Shown: positions 12,501 through 20,245 of the stretch, piece by piece
Numbering within the stretch: position 1 is the first letter of the stretch
How the letters are laid out: each line of letters opens with the position of its first letter
From: Streptomyces sp. DH-12
Lineage (GTDB): Bacteria; Actinomycetota; Actinomycetes; Streptomycetales; Streptomycetaceae
Direction of reading: 5' to 3'
DNA: 64,000 bases
NCBI RefSeq assembly: GCF_002899455.1
Contig: NZ_PPFB01000001.1
Location: 2,262,501-2,326,500, forward strand
Program-made: the position numbers and the translations under genes
The notes under the pieces: model-generated
Told to the model about the DNA's origin: nothing
Seen by the model: only the letters and a program-made list of their open reading frames with translations
Databases searched by the model: none

Positions 12501-12768
12501 ACCCGTGCCCGGACAGCCCGCCCCGGGACCGTACGGGCCGGGACCGGCCGTCCCCGGCCAGCCGGGCGCGTACCCGCAGCAGCCACAGCACCCGCAGCAG
12601 CCCCCACAGGCTCACCCGGGCCAGCCCTACGCCCACCCGGGTCAGCCGGGGCAGCCCCAGGCCCAGCCCGGTCAGCCCTACCCGCCGGCGCCGGGCCGGC
12701 CCCAGTCGTACCCCCCGCAGCCGGGGCAGCCGGGGCAGCCGGGACACCCCGGACCGGCGCAGCAGTAG
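9544..12768 (+). CDS. Proline-rich protein with C-terminal MinD/ParA-type ATPase (EspI-like)
   Basis: A 1074-residue protein. The N-terminal 640 residues are low-complexity: Ser/Gly-rich (about 45-110), Pro/Ala-rich (about 120-180), strongly acidic (about 235-415) and Pro/Gln-rich (about 418-635). A basic linker leads into a deviant Walker A ATPase domain, with [10 protein letters not shown] at 700-709, AIDANPD near 730 and ILTDSGTG near 808. Seven PGQPM-like pentapeptides and more proline close the protein. GTG 9544 is fixed by AGGAGG just upstream. The architecture matches mycobacterial EspI and its streptomycete counterpart at the type VII secretion locus. No secretion core gene is adjacent here. 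A regulatory ATPase role at the membrane or nucleoid is inferred. Confidence 0.8.
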   Translation: MSSDRDGTHGSWATPGDDQPDAESSVETTGEFTIDYAPPAWYTQNASGASSSASSAGSSPSGSGNSSGPSADSGSSGASGASGGSSSPSGGSGTSSSPTGASGGPIPPLPGLTPPPHAVGASGPSALPTPPAPGAPFTPPAPAPAPSAPFTPPAPAPGAPFMPPPPPSGGPVAVPRLPVGSGFEPQQPEPDAQGKKEPEREPESDSAPTDASPSPTAVPVMPVGQQPSPHGEPSDGTDKGDIESGATIRFSAAALQREIAERDAAAEAEKEEAGSSSDASAEPVVAEEDTADALPGANDDTGVDEAGAGDEDSLDADSFGPHDVDERDDEGAESAAAAVEEDESAESDAASVADVEGDVPAAAKGEDQPEDAVSSDDAAESDDDEPAGAEPEDAVPADADDQGSEPGDAVPRPVDAPQAPPAPPARPIAPPSGGDWSVQPPQPQAPQGGAPAPQAPFQPQAPQPAPAAWNPPPVPPAQPAVAAQQPPRAPVPPAPPAGYGFPPATPTQPPAQPQPGTPAQQPGYGFPQQPPAQPQPGVPDQPAGYGFPQPGAGAPGGPTPPAQPGGYGFPQQPQHQQPTPPAQPQPPHQQPHPGVPPQAQPPQQPVDPRSGTAWPQPVQHDQRQPVNPGAAPLGYTAAVELSSDRLLNSKKQKAKSSRPASGGSRFKLGGKKEEAERQRKLELIRTPVLSCYRIAVISLKGGVGKTTTTTALGSTLASERQDKILAIDANPDAGTLGRRVRRETGATIRDLVQAIPYLNSYMDIRRFTSQASSGLEIIANDVDPAVSTTFNDEDYRRAIDVLGKQYPIILTDSGTGLLYSAMRGVLDLADQLIIISTPSVDGASSASTTLDWLSAHGYADLVSRSLTVISGVRETGKMIKVEDIVSHFETRCRGVIVVPFDEHLAAGAEVDLDMMRPKVREAYFNLAAMVAEDFVRHQQSHGLWTSDGNPPPVAAPPLPGQPMPGQPMPGQPMPGQPMPGQPIPGQPVPGQPAPGPYGPGPAVPGQPGAYPQQPQHPQQPPQAHPGQPYAHPGQPGQPQAQPGQPYPPAPGRPQSYPPQPGQPGQPGHPGPAQQ
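12418..12522 (+). repeat. 15-bp tandem repeat encoding PGQPM
   Basis: Seven units of 15 nt encode PGQPM x4, [10 protein letters not shown] and PGQPA (residues 959-993). The first four are nearly identical at DNA level, which points to recent slippage expansion. Confidence 0.9.
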
Positions 12769-12799
12769 GGCGCGACCCCGAGCACCGCGCCCGTAAGGG

Positions 12800-12828
12800 A
12801 AAGCGGCCCCTCCACGAGGGGCCGCTTT
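12800..12828 (+). terminator. Terminator of the EspI-like gene
   Basis: Perfect 12-nt arms AAAGCGGCCCCT (12800-12811) and AGGGGCCGCTTT (12817-12828) flank a 5-nt loop, 31 nt past the stop codon. The arms end in TTT, so this is close to a classical intrinsic terminator. Confidence 0.85.
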
Positions 12829-12942
12829 CGCGTCTGCGCACCGTCAGCCGCCGACCAGCAGCGCGTCAGTGGTCTCGACCAATGAGGTGCAAACACCGCG
12901 TCAACTGAACGTTTCCGCAGGCCACATGGGGTGCGCGCGCCG

Positions 12943-12971
12943 TTGACGGCCGCAGGCGCCGCTGATAGACA
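12943..12971 (+). promoter_or_regulatory. Sigma-70-type promoter of the peptide transporter operon
   Basis: TTGACG (12943-12948) and TAGACA (12966-12971) are separated by exactly 17 nt, close to the HrdB consensus. They lie about 64 nt upstream of the solute-binding protein ATG. The strong match makes this the likely promoter of the five-gene operon. Confidence 0.65.
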
Positions 12972-13034
12972 CACTCATCACTCATCTGATCGACCCGTCC
13001 CACCCGTGCGATCGACGACACGAGGTCTGCGCCC

Positions 13035-14900
13035 ATGGACACGAACGATCAGTACGGCGGTCGCCACCGCACCCCTGGCCGGGTCCGGCTCGTCGTGGCG
13101 GCCGGCGCCGCGGCGCTCGCGCTCAGTGCCGGGCTCGCCACGCCCTTCGCCCCCGCCCCTCAGCAGGCCCGCGCGGCCGACGGCGACGGCGAGAAGGTGC
13201 TGACGGTCGCGGTGGCGCAGAGCATCGACTCGCTCAGCCCCTTCCTCGCGGTCCGGCTGCTCAGCACGAGCATCCACCGCCTCACCTACGAGTACCTCAC
13301 CAACTACGACCCCGAGGACAACCACGTCGTCCCCGGTCTGGCCACCCGGTGGGAGTCCTCCCCGGACAAGCTGACCTGGACGTACACGATCCGCTCCGAC
13401 TCCACGTGGTCCGACGGCGAGCAGGTCACCGCCGAGGACGCGGCGTGGACGTTCAACACGATGATGACCGACGCGGGCGCGGCCACCGCCAACGGCAGCT
13501 TCGTCGGCAACTTCGAGAAGGTCACCGCGCCGAGCCCGACCGAGCTGGTCATCGAGCTGAAGAAGCCGCAGGCCACGATGGTGGCGCTGGACGTGCCGAT
13601 CGTTCCCAAGCACGTGTGGGAGAAGGTCGACGACTTCTCGACGTTCAACAACGACAAGGACTTCCCGATCGTCGGCAACGGGCCGTTCGTCCTCACCGAC
13701 CACAAGCCCGACAGCTATGTACGGCTGAGGGCCAACAAGGACTTCTGGCGCGGTGCGCCGAAGTTCGACGAACTGGTCTTCCGCTACTACAAGGACCAGG
13801 ACGCCGCGGTGTCGGCGCTGCGCAAGGGCGAGGTGTCGTTCGTCGCCGGCTCGCCCTCGCTGACGCCCGCTCAGGCCGACGCGCTCAAGGGCGAGAAGAA
13901 CATCCACGTCAACGACGCCCCGGGCCGCCGCTTCTACGCGCTGGCCATCAACCCGGGCGCCAGGGCGAGGAACGGCGAGACGATGGGCGACGGGCACCCC
14001 TCGCTGCTCGACCAGCGGGTGCGTCACGCGCTGTTCAAGGCGGTGGACCGCAAGGCCGTCATCGACAAGGTCTTCCAGGGCCACGCCGTGGAGGGCGCGG
14101 GCTACATCCCGCCGCGTTTCCCGCAGTACTTCTGGAAACCGTCACCCGGTCAGGAGCTGACGTACGACCCGGCGGAGGCCGCCCGGATGCTCGACCGGGC
14201 CGGTCTGAGGAGGAACGCGGACGGCAGGCGCGTCGGCAAGGACGGCGAGCCGGTCACCTACCGCGTGCTGTGCCACGCCACCGACCCGAACGACAAGGCG
14301 ATCGGCAAGTACCTCCAGGAGTGGTGGGGGGACCTGGGCATCGGGGTCACCCTCACCTGCCTGGACAACGTGACCGATCCCTGGCTGGCCGGTGAGTACG
14401 ACCTCGCCTTCGACGGCTGGTCGGTCAACCCCGACCCGGACTTCGTGCTGTCGATCCACACCTGTGCCGCGCTGCCGGCCACGCCGGAGGACACCGGCGC
14501 GACCGACAACTTCATCTGCGACGAGAAGTACGACGAGCTCTACGCACGGCAGCTCGCCGAGTACGACCCGGACAGGCGGGCCGCCCTCGTCAAGCAGATG
14601 GAGTCGCGGCTGTACGACCTCGGGTACATGAACGTCATGGCCTACCCGAACGCGGTGGAGGCGTACCGCACGGACCAGATCGAGTCGATCACCACCATGC
14701 CGGCGAAGGCGGGCAACATCTACGGCCAGGACGGCTACTGGAGCTGGTGGTCGGCGGTGCCGGCGGACTCCGGCGGCTCCTCCGGCGACTCGTCGTCGGC
14801 CGGGGTGATCGTCGGGATCGTGGCCGGTGTCGTGGTCCTGGCCGGTGTGGGCGTGTTCTTCGCGATGCGGCGCCGGGCGACGGCCGATGAGCGTGAGTAG
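13035..14900 (+). CDS. Peptide-type ABC transporter solute-binding protein with C-terminal membrane anchor
   Basis: A 621-residue family 5 (DppA/OppA-like) solute-binding protein. The cluster-5 pattern is seen in VVPGLATRWESSPDKLTWTY, SDGEQVTAEDAAWTF and LFKAVDRKAVIDK. The signal sequence (about residues 17-48) ends in an ALA-type site (QARA-AD) and has no lipobox cysteine. Instead a single hydrophobic helix (about 587-608) followed by MRRRATADERE anchors the C-terminus, which is unusual for this family. It is the first gene of an operon with two permeases and two ATPases. The exact substrate cannot be read from sequence. Confidence 0.9.
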   Translation: MDTNDQYGGRHRTPGRVRLVVAAGAAALALSAGLATPFAPAPQQARAADGDGEKVLTVAVAQSIDSLSPFLAVRLLSTSIHRLTYEYLTNYDPEDNHVVPGLATRWESSPDKLTWTYTIRSDSTWSDGEQVTAEDAAWTFNTMMTDAGAATANGSFVGNFEKVTAPSPTELVIELKKPQATMVALDVPIVPKHVWEKVDDFSTFNNDKDFPIVGNGPFVLTDHKPDSYVRLRANKDFWRGAPKFDELVFRYYKDQDAAVSALRKGEVSFVAGSPSLTPAQADALKGEKNIHVNDAPGRRFYALAINPGARARNGETMGDGHPSLLDQRVRHALFKAVDRKAVIDKVFQGHAVEGAGYIPPRFPQYFWKPSPGQELTYDPAEAARMLDRAGLRRNADGRRVGKDGEPVTYRVLCHATDPNDKAIGKYLQEWWGDLGIGVTLTCLDNVTDPWLAGEYDLAFDGWSVNPDPDFVLSIHTCAALPATPEDTGATDNFICDEKYDELYARQLAEYDPDRRAALVKQMESRLYDLGYMNVMAYPNAVEAYRTDQIESITTMPAKAGNIYGQDGYWSWWSAVPADSGGSSGDSSSAGVIVGIVAGVVVLAGVGVFFAMRRRATADERE

Positions 14901-14915
14901 CGGGCGGGGACGCCG

Positions 14916-15992
14916 ATGACCGCCGGCGCGGCGTCCGCGCCGGTCGGGAAGGCGGGGGCCGCCGGTCCGGCGGCGGACGGGCCGGCGGCGCCCCGCGGGC
15001 CGCGGGCCCGCGCCACCACCGCGTATCTGCGCTACGGGGCCGGCAAGCTGGCGGGCGCGGCCGTGTCGCTGCTCGCCGTGCTCGTCACCGGCTTCTTCCT
15101 GTTCCGGCTGATCCCCGGCGACCCGGTGAGGTCCATGACCGGCGGGCGACAGGTGTCGGCCGAGCAACTGGACCACTATCGCGAGCAGTTCGGTCTCGAT
15201 CTGCCGTTGTGGCAGCAGTTCACCGACTACTGCGGCAAGGCCCTCACCGGTGACCTGGGCACCTCGTACCAGTTCAACGCCCCGGTGACCGACAAGATCA
15301 CCGAGGCGCTGCCCCCCACGCTGCTGCTCACCGGCACGGCCTTCGTGCTGTACACCCTGCTGGGCATCTTCCTGGGGACGCGGTCGGCGTGGCGGCACGG
15401 GCGGCTCGGCGACCGGCTCAACACCGGTATCGCGCTGGTCCTTTACTCGGTCCCGTCGTTCTGGCTGGGGCTGCTGCTGATCGTCACGCTGTCGGTGGGG
15501 GTCGGGCCGCTGCCGGGGCTGTTCCCCACCGGGGGCATGGAGTCGGGCGGCGAGGAGGGCCTCGCCCACGTCCTGGACGTGGCCCACCATCTGGTCCTGC
15601 CGGTGGTGACGCTGGTGGCGGTCGAGTACGGGCAGACGCTGCTGGTGACCCGGTCGGCGCTGATGGACGAGATGGGCAGCGACTATCTGACCACCGCCCG
15701 CGCCAAGGGGCTGCGCGACGACCTCGTACGGCGGCGCCACGCGGTACCGAACGCGCTGCTGCCGACCGTGACGCTGATCTTCATCAATCTGGGCCGCACG
15801 GTGGCCGGGGTGATCCTGGTGGAGACGGTGTTCTCCTGGCCGGGCCTCGGCGGGCTGTTCTACCAGGCGCTCAGCGTGCCCGATCTGCCGCTGGTGCAGG
15901 GGCTGTTCCTCGTGTTCGCCGCCGCGGTGATCGTGATGAACACCCTGGCCGATCTGATCTATCCGCTGCTCGATCCCCGGGTGGGCCGATGA
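14916..15992 (+). CDS. Peptide-type ABC transporter permease (DppB-like)
   Basis: A 358-residue inner-membrane permease. A Gly/Ala-rich 35-residue N-terminal extension precedes six helices. Family features include RLIPGDPVRSMTGG after the first helix and the EAA-loop region DYLTTARAKGLRDDLV, which docks on the ATPase. It starts 15 nt after the solute-binding gene and its stop overlaps the next start (ATGA at 15989). Confidence 0.92.
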   Translation: MTAGAASAPVGKAGAAGPAADGPAAPRGPRARATTAYLRYGAGKLAGAAVSLLAVLVTGFFLFRLIPGDPVRSMTGGRQVSAEQLDHYREQFGLDLPLWQQFTDYCGKALTGDLGTSYQFNAPVTDKITEALPPTLLLTGTAFVLYTLLGIFLGTRSAWRHGRLGDRLNTGIALVLYSVPSFWLGLLLIVTLSVGVGPLPGLFPTGGMESGGEEGLAHVLDVAHHLVLPVVTLVAVEYGQTLLVTRSALMDEMGSDYLTTARAKGLRDDLVRRRHAVPNALLPTVTLIFINLGRTVAGVILVETVFSWPGLGGLFYQALSVPDLPLVQGLFLVFAAAVIVMNTLADLIYPLLDPRVGR

Positions 15993-16924
15993 CGACCGAG
16001 AACGGGACGACGAAGGAACAGAGGGTTCTCACGGCCCGGCCGCGCTCGCTCGCCCGGCGGCGGCGCCGGGACTCGGCCGCGCGCTTCTGGCGGCAGTACC
16101 GCACGCACCGGGCCGGGCTGTTCGGCCTGGGCGCCCTGCTGCTGTTCGCGCTGCCGGCGGTGGGCGCCCCGCTGCTGGTCGGCTCCGGCGTGGACGACGT
16201 GACCGACGCACCCGGCGGCCCGCTGGAGGGCCCGAGCGCCGCCTTCCCCTTCGGCACCGACCGGTTCGGGCGGGACCTGCTCGGCCTGGTGATCTGGGGC
16301 TCGCGGGTGTCGCTGCTGGTCGGGCTGCTCGCCGCGGTGCTGTCGGTGGCGATCGGGACCCTGATCGGAGTGACGTCGGGACACTTCAAGGGCTGGTACG
16401 CCACGGTGATGATGCGGATCACCGACTGGTTCCTGGTGATGCCGACGCTGGTGCTGGCGATCGCGCTGGCCACGGTGATGCCGCGGTCGCTGCTGACCAC
16501 CGTGGTGGCGATCGGCGTGACCACCTGGCCGACCACCGCGCGGCTGGTGCGTGCGCAGACCCTGGCGGTGGAGACCCGGCCGTACATCGAGCGGGCACGG
16601 GCGCTGGGCGGCGGCCACCGGCACATCATATCCCGGCACGTGCTGCCCCATGTGATGCCGCTGGTGCTGGCGCAGACGACCCTGATCATCTCCACGGCGA
16701 TCCTCGCCGAGGCGACGCTCGCCTTCCTCGGCCTCAGTGATCCGTCGGTCGTGTCGTGGGGCGCGCTGCTGCAGGACGCGCGGGAGGCGGGAGCGGTGAG
16801 CTCCGGCCACTGGTGGTACCTGGTGCCGCCGGGTGTGGCCATCGCCGTGGTGGCGCTGGCGTTCACGCTGTGCGGGCGGGCCGTGGAGCAGGTCCTCGAC
16901 CCCAGGCTGGGGGTGTCGGGGTGA
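15989..16924 (+). CDS. Peptide-type ABC transporter permease (DppC-like)
   Basis: A 311-residue second permease. The DppC signature GTDRFGRDLLGLVIWGSR follows the first helix and periplasmic loop. The EAA-loop region YIERARALGGGHRHIISRHV lies before the last helices. ATG 15989 overlaps the previous stop, and its own stop overlaps the next GTG (GTGA at 16921). This marks tight translational coupling within the operon. Confidence 0.92.
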   Translation: MTTENGTTKEQRVLTARPRSLARRRRRDSAARFWRQYRTHRAGLFGLGALLLFALPAVGAPLLVGSGVDDVTDAPGGPLEGPSAAFPFGTDRFGRDLLGLVIWGSRVSLLVGLLAAVLSVAIGTLIGVTSGHFKGWYATVMMRITDWFLVMPTLVLAIALATVMPRSLLTTVVAIGVTTWPTTARLVRAQTLAVETRPYIERARALGGGHRHIISRHVLPHVMPLVLAQTTLIISTAILAEATLAFLGLSDPSVVSWGALLQDAREAGAVSSGHWWYLVPPGVAIAVVALAFTLCGRAVEQVLDPRLGVSG

Positions 16925-17976
16925 GTCTGCTCGAGGTCAGGGGCCTGACGGTGACGTACGCGGGCGGCGCCGAGGCCGTGCGCGGGGTGGACCTGCGGCT
17001 GGACGCCGGGCGGAAGCTCGGCCTCGCCGGCGAGTCGGGCTGCGGGAAGTCCACGCTCGCGCTGGCGCTGCTGCGGCTGCTTCCGGCGGGCGCCCGGGTC
17101 ACCGGGGAGATCCTGCTGGACGGCGAGGACGTGCCGGCCATGAGCTGGGGCCGGGTCCGGGCCGTGCGCTGGGCCGGCGCCTCGATCGTCTTCCAGGGGG
17201 CGATGCACTCCCTCAACCCCGTGCACCGCGTCGGCGACCAGATCGCCGAGCCGATCCTGCTGCACGGCCGGGCGACGGCGGGCGCGGCCCGGAAGCGGGC
17301 CGGGGAGCTGCTGGAACAGGTCGGTCTTCCGGCGGCCCGTGCGGCGGCCTTTCCGCACGAGCTGTCCGGAGGTCAGCGGCAGCGGGTGATGATCGCGATG
17401 GCACTGGCCTGCGACCCGCGGCTGGTCATCGCGGACGAACCGACCACCGCGCTGGACGTGATGCTCCAGGCGCAGATCCTGCGACTGATCGAACAGCTGG
17501 TCGCGGACCAGGGCGTGGGGCTGATGATGATCAGTCACGACCTGGCGGTGCTCGCCGACACCTGCGACCGGATCGCGGTGATGTACGCGGGGCGGGTGGT
17601 CGAGGAGGGGCCCGCCGGCCAGGTCCACGAGGCCGCCCGACACCCGTACGCCCGGGCCCTGTCGGCCGCCTTCCCACGCATCGGCGACCCGTCCTCCCGC
17701 TTCGCACCACGCGGCCTGCCCGGCGACCCACCGGACCCGTCGGCGCTGCCGGGCGGCTGCGCGTTCCATCCGCGCTGCGCGGTGGCGCTGGACTCCTGCG
17801 CGGTCGAGGACCAGCCGTTGCGCGAGGTGGGCGCGGGGTGGCGGGCGGCTTGCGTACGGGTCGGGCGGGACGGCGGTGGAGAGGCGGGGGCCGCGAAGCC
17901 GTGTGAAGGCCCGGTACGACCCGGCACCGGTGACGCCGTACACCCCCGTCAGGAAACGAGGCCCCGCACCCCATGA
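16921..17976 (+). CDS. Peptide-type ABC transporter ATPase (DppD-like)
   Basis: A 351-residue ATPase. Walker A is GESGCGKST, the signature is LSGGQRQR and Walker B is [14 protein letters not shown]-terminal oligopeptide-ABC extension with cysteines ([15 protein letters not shown]) follows; in this family these cysteines can bind an Fe-S cluster. The GTG start overlaps the DppC-like stop. The 3' end overlaps the next gene by ATGA. Confidence 0.93.
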   Translation: MSLLEVRGLTVTYAGGAEAVRGVDLRLDAGRKLGLAGESGCGKSTLALALLRLLPAGARVTGEILLDGEDVPAMSWGRVRAVRWAGASIVFQGAMHSLNPVHRVGDQIAEPILLHGRATAGAARKRAGELLEQVGLPAARAAAFPHELSGGQRQRVMIAMALACDPRLVIADEPTTALDVMLQAQILRLIEQLVADQGVGLMMISHDLAVLADTCDRIAVMYAGRVVEEGPAGQVHEAARHPYARALSAAFPRIGDPSSRFAPRGLPGDPPDPSALPGGCAFHPRCAVALDSCAVEDQPLREVGAGWRAACVRVGRDGGGEAGAAKPCEGPVRPGTGDAVHPRQETRPRTP

Positions 17977-18977
17977 CCGTCTCCCCCTCCCCCGGCACCG
18001 GCACGCGGGCCGCGCTGCTCAGCGCGCACCGCGTGCACGTCACCTTTCCCGGTCGGCACGGCGCCCCCGACGCCCGGGCCGTGGACGGGGTCGATCTCGA
18101 CATCCGGCCCGGTGAGATCGTCGCCCTGGTCGGTGAGTCCGGGTGCGGGAAGACCACGCTGGCCCGCGCCCTGCTGGGCCTGGTCGCGCTCACCGCCGGG
18201 AGCGTCACCTTCGACGGGCGGCCGCTGGAGCGCTCCGGCCGCCGGCTGAAGGCGTACCGCAAGCGCGTGCAGCTGGTGCTGCAGGACCCGAGCGGCTCGC
18301 TCAACCCACGGCACACCGTGTACGACGCGGTGGCCGAGGGGCTGCGCATCCACGGTCACGGCGGTGACGAACGGGCGGCCGTGGCCGGGGCGCTGTCCCG
18401 GGCGGGACTGCGCCCGCCGGAGCGCTTCTTCCCGCGCCGTCCGCACGAGCTGTCCGGCGGTCAGCGCCAGCGGGTGGTGATCGCGGGCGCGCTGGTGCTG
18501 GAGCCCGAACTCCTCGTCGCCGACGAGCCCGTGGCCTCCCTCGACGCCTCCGTGCGCGGCGAGATCCTCGCGCTGCTGCTGCGGCTGCGCGACGACCTGG
18601 GGCTGTCCGCGCTGGTCGTCACGCACGATCTGGGGCTGGCCTGGAACATCGCCGACCGGGTGGCGGTGATGTATCTGGGCCGGATCGTGGAGACCGGGCC
18701 GGTGGAACAGGTGCTGACCGCTCCCCGGCACCCTTACACGCAGGCTCTGCTGTCGGTGCTTCCCGAGGCGCCCGGCGACCCCGTGGTCCTCACCGGCGAG
18801 CCCCCGGACCCGTCCCGGATTCCGTCCGGCTGCCGTTTCCACGCCCGCTGCCCGATCCTGGCGAGCGGGGAGGCGGAACGGGCGGGAGTCGCGCAGGCGT
18901 GCCGCACGCGGGATCCGGGGATCCTGACCGGCGACGGCACGGCTCAGGTGGCGTGCCACTGGGCGGCGGCACGCTGA
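17973..18977 (+). CDS. Peptide-type ABC transporter ATPase (DppF-like)
   Basis: A 334-residue second ATPase, last gene of the operon. Walker A is GESGCGKTT, the signature ELSGGQRQR and Walker B LLVADEPVASLD. The C-terminal extension GCRFHARCPIL carries the family cysteines. It converges on ribF, and the space between is filled by the 30-bp repeat at 19020-19169 rather than a clear hairpin terminator. Confidence 0.93.
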   Translation: MTVSPSPGTGTRAALLSAHRVHVTFPGRHGAPDARAVDGVDLDIRPGEIVALVGESGCGKTTLARALLGLVALTAGSVTFDGRPLERSGRRLKAYRKRVQLVLQDPSGSLNPRHTVYDAVAEGLRIHGHGGDERAAVAGALSRAGLRPPERFFPRRPHELSGGQRQRVVIAGALVLEPELLVADEPVASLDASVRGEILALLLRLRDDLGLSALVVTHDLGLAWNIADRVAVMYLGRIVETGPVEQVLTAPRHPYTQALLSVLPEAPGDPVVLTGEPPDPSRIPSGCRFHARCPILASGEAERAGVAQACRTRDPGILTGDGTAQVACHWAAAR

Positions 18978-19019
18978 CCGGAGAGCGACCGCTCAGCCGC
19001 CGTGCTGCCCCCCGAGGGC

Positions 19020-19169
19020 TCCCACGCTCCCTGACACCTCGCCCAGCGACTCCCCCGGCGCCCTGATCTCGCTCAGCGGCTCGTCGAACGCCCTGATCCC
19101 GCTCGGCGGATCCCCACGCGCCTTGGTCCCGCTCAGCGACCGCTCAAGCGCCCTTCTCCCGCTCGGCGG
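19020..19169 (-). repeat. 30-bp tandem repeat overlapping the ribF 3' end
   Basis: Five consecutive 30-nt units lie at 19140-19169, 19110-19139, 19080-19109, 19050-19079 and 19020-19049, the last most diverged. The first unit is the last codons of ribF including its stop. The others continue downstream on the same strand without frame interruption in the alternative frame, which reads a 10-residue repeat (for example ARGDPPSGIR, AFDEPLSEIR). Confidence 0.75.
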
Positions 19170-20106
19170 CCGCGACGAGCTCCTTGCACCGCTCGACGTC
19201 CCGCCCCATCTGCGCGAGCAGATCGTCCAGCGTGTCGAACTTCGCCTGGCCGCGCACGAACGCCAGGAAGTCCACGGCGACGTGCAGCCCGTACAGGTCG
19301 AGGCCGACGCGGTCGATGGCGTACGCCTCCACGGTCCGCTCGGTGCCGTCGAACTGCGGGTTGGTGCCGACGGAGATCGCCGCCGGCATCGCCTCACCCT
19401 GCGCGTGCAGCCAGCCCGCGTACACCCCGTCGGCGGGGACCGCGGTGTGCGGGAGCGTCTCGACGTTGGCCGTGGGGAAGCCGAGGTCGCGGCCGCGCTG
19501 GGCGCCGCGCACGACGACGCCCTCGACGCGGTGCGGGCGGCCGAGGATCTCGGCGGCGCCCTCGACGTCGCCCTCGGCGACCAGCCGACGGGTGAGCGTG
19601 GAGGAGAACGGCTCGCCGCCGCCCGCCTCACCGGTCACGTACAGGTCGACGACCTCGACCTCGAAGTCGTACACCGCGCCCTGCTCGGCGAGGAACCGCA
19701 CGGTGCCCGCGGCCTTGTGGCCGAAGCGGAAGTTGGGGCCCTCGACGACCGCCTTGGCGTGCAGCTTGTCGACCAGCACCTTGACCACGAACTCGGCCGG
19801 CGACAGCTTCGAGAACTCGGTGGTGAAGGGCAGGACCAGCACCGCGTCCACGCCCAGCTCGGCCATGAGGTCCGCGCGCCGGTGGTGCGGGGCGAGCAGC
19901 GGCGGGTGGCTGCCGGGGCGGACCACCTCGCTGGGGTGCGGGTCGAAGGTGACGACGACCGCGGGAACGCCGAGCGCGCGGGCGCGGTCCACGGCGTGCC
20001 GGATGATCAGCTGGTGCCCGCGGTGCACTCCGTCGTAGGAGCCGATGGTGACGACGCTGCGCCCCCAGTCGTGGGGGATGTCCTCCAAGCCACGCCAGCG
20101 CTGCAC
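19144..20106 (-). CDS. ribF: Bifunctional riboflavin kinase/FAD synthetase
   Basis: A 320-residue enzyme that phosphorylates riboflavin to FMN and adenylylates FMN to FAD. The N-terminal nucleotidyltransferase domain has TIGSYDGVHRGHQ with the HxGH motif, plus VVVTFDPHPSEV. The C-terminal flavokinase domain has GFPTANVE and PADGVYAGW. GTG 20106 is chosen because AAGGAG lies 9 nt upstream; the frame is open further upstream without family sequence. The 3' end is part of a 30-bp tandem repeat. Confidence 0.95.
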   Translation of the reverse strand: MQRWRGLEDIPHDWGRSVVTIGSYDGVHRGHQLIIRHAVDRARALGVPAVVVTFDPHPSEVVRPGSHPPLLAPHHRRADLMAELGVDAVLVLPFTTEFSKLSPAEFVVKVLVDKLHAKAVVEGPNFRFGHKAAGTVRFLAEQGAVYDFEVEVVDLYVTGEAGGGEPFSSTLTRRLVAEGDVEGAAEILGRPHRVEGVVVRGAQRGRDLGFPTANVETLPHTAVPADGVYAGWLHAQGEAMPAAISVGTNPQFDGTERTVEAYAIDRVGLDLYGLHVAVDFLAFVRGQAKFDTLDDLLAQMGRDVERCKELVAAAEREKGA

Positions 20107-20245
20107 TGTGACTGCTCCTTGTCGAAACCTTGTCGGACGAACCCGAGTCCGTGGACTTCTCTGCGCAGCTCTAAGGGTGCCATGCCGGGTGGGCCGGCTC
20201 GCATCGGCATGGGGCTGTGTGACGACGTGCACGCGCCCGGTGGTG

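Noticed and set aside
9532..12747. Open frame of 1071 codons antisense to the EspI-like gene
   Set aside because: It is an Arg/Gly-rich by-product of biased codon use and low complexity in the sense gene. It has no family resemblance and no ribosome site.
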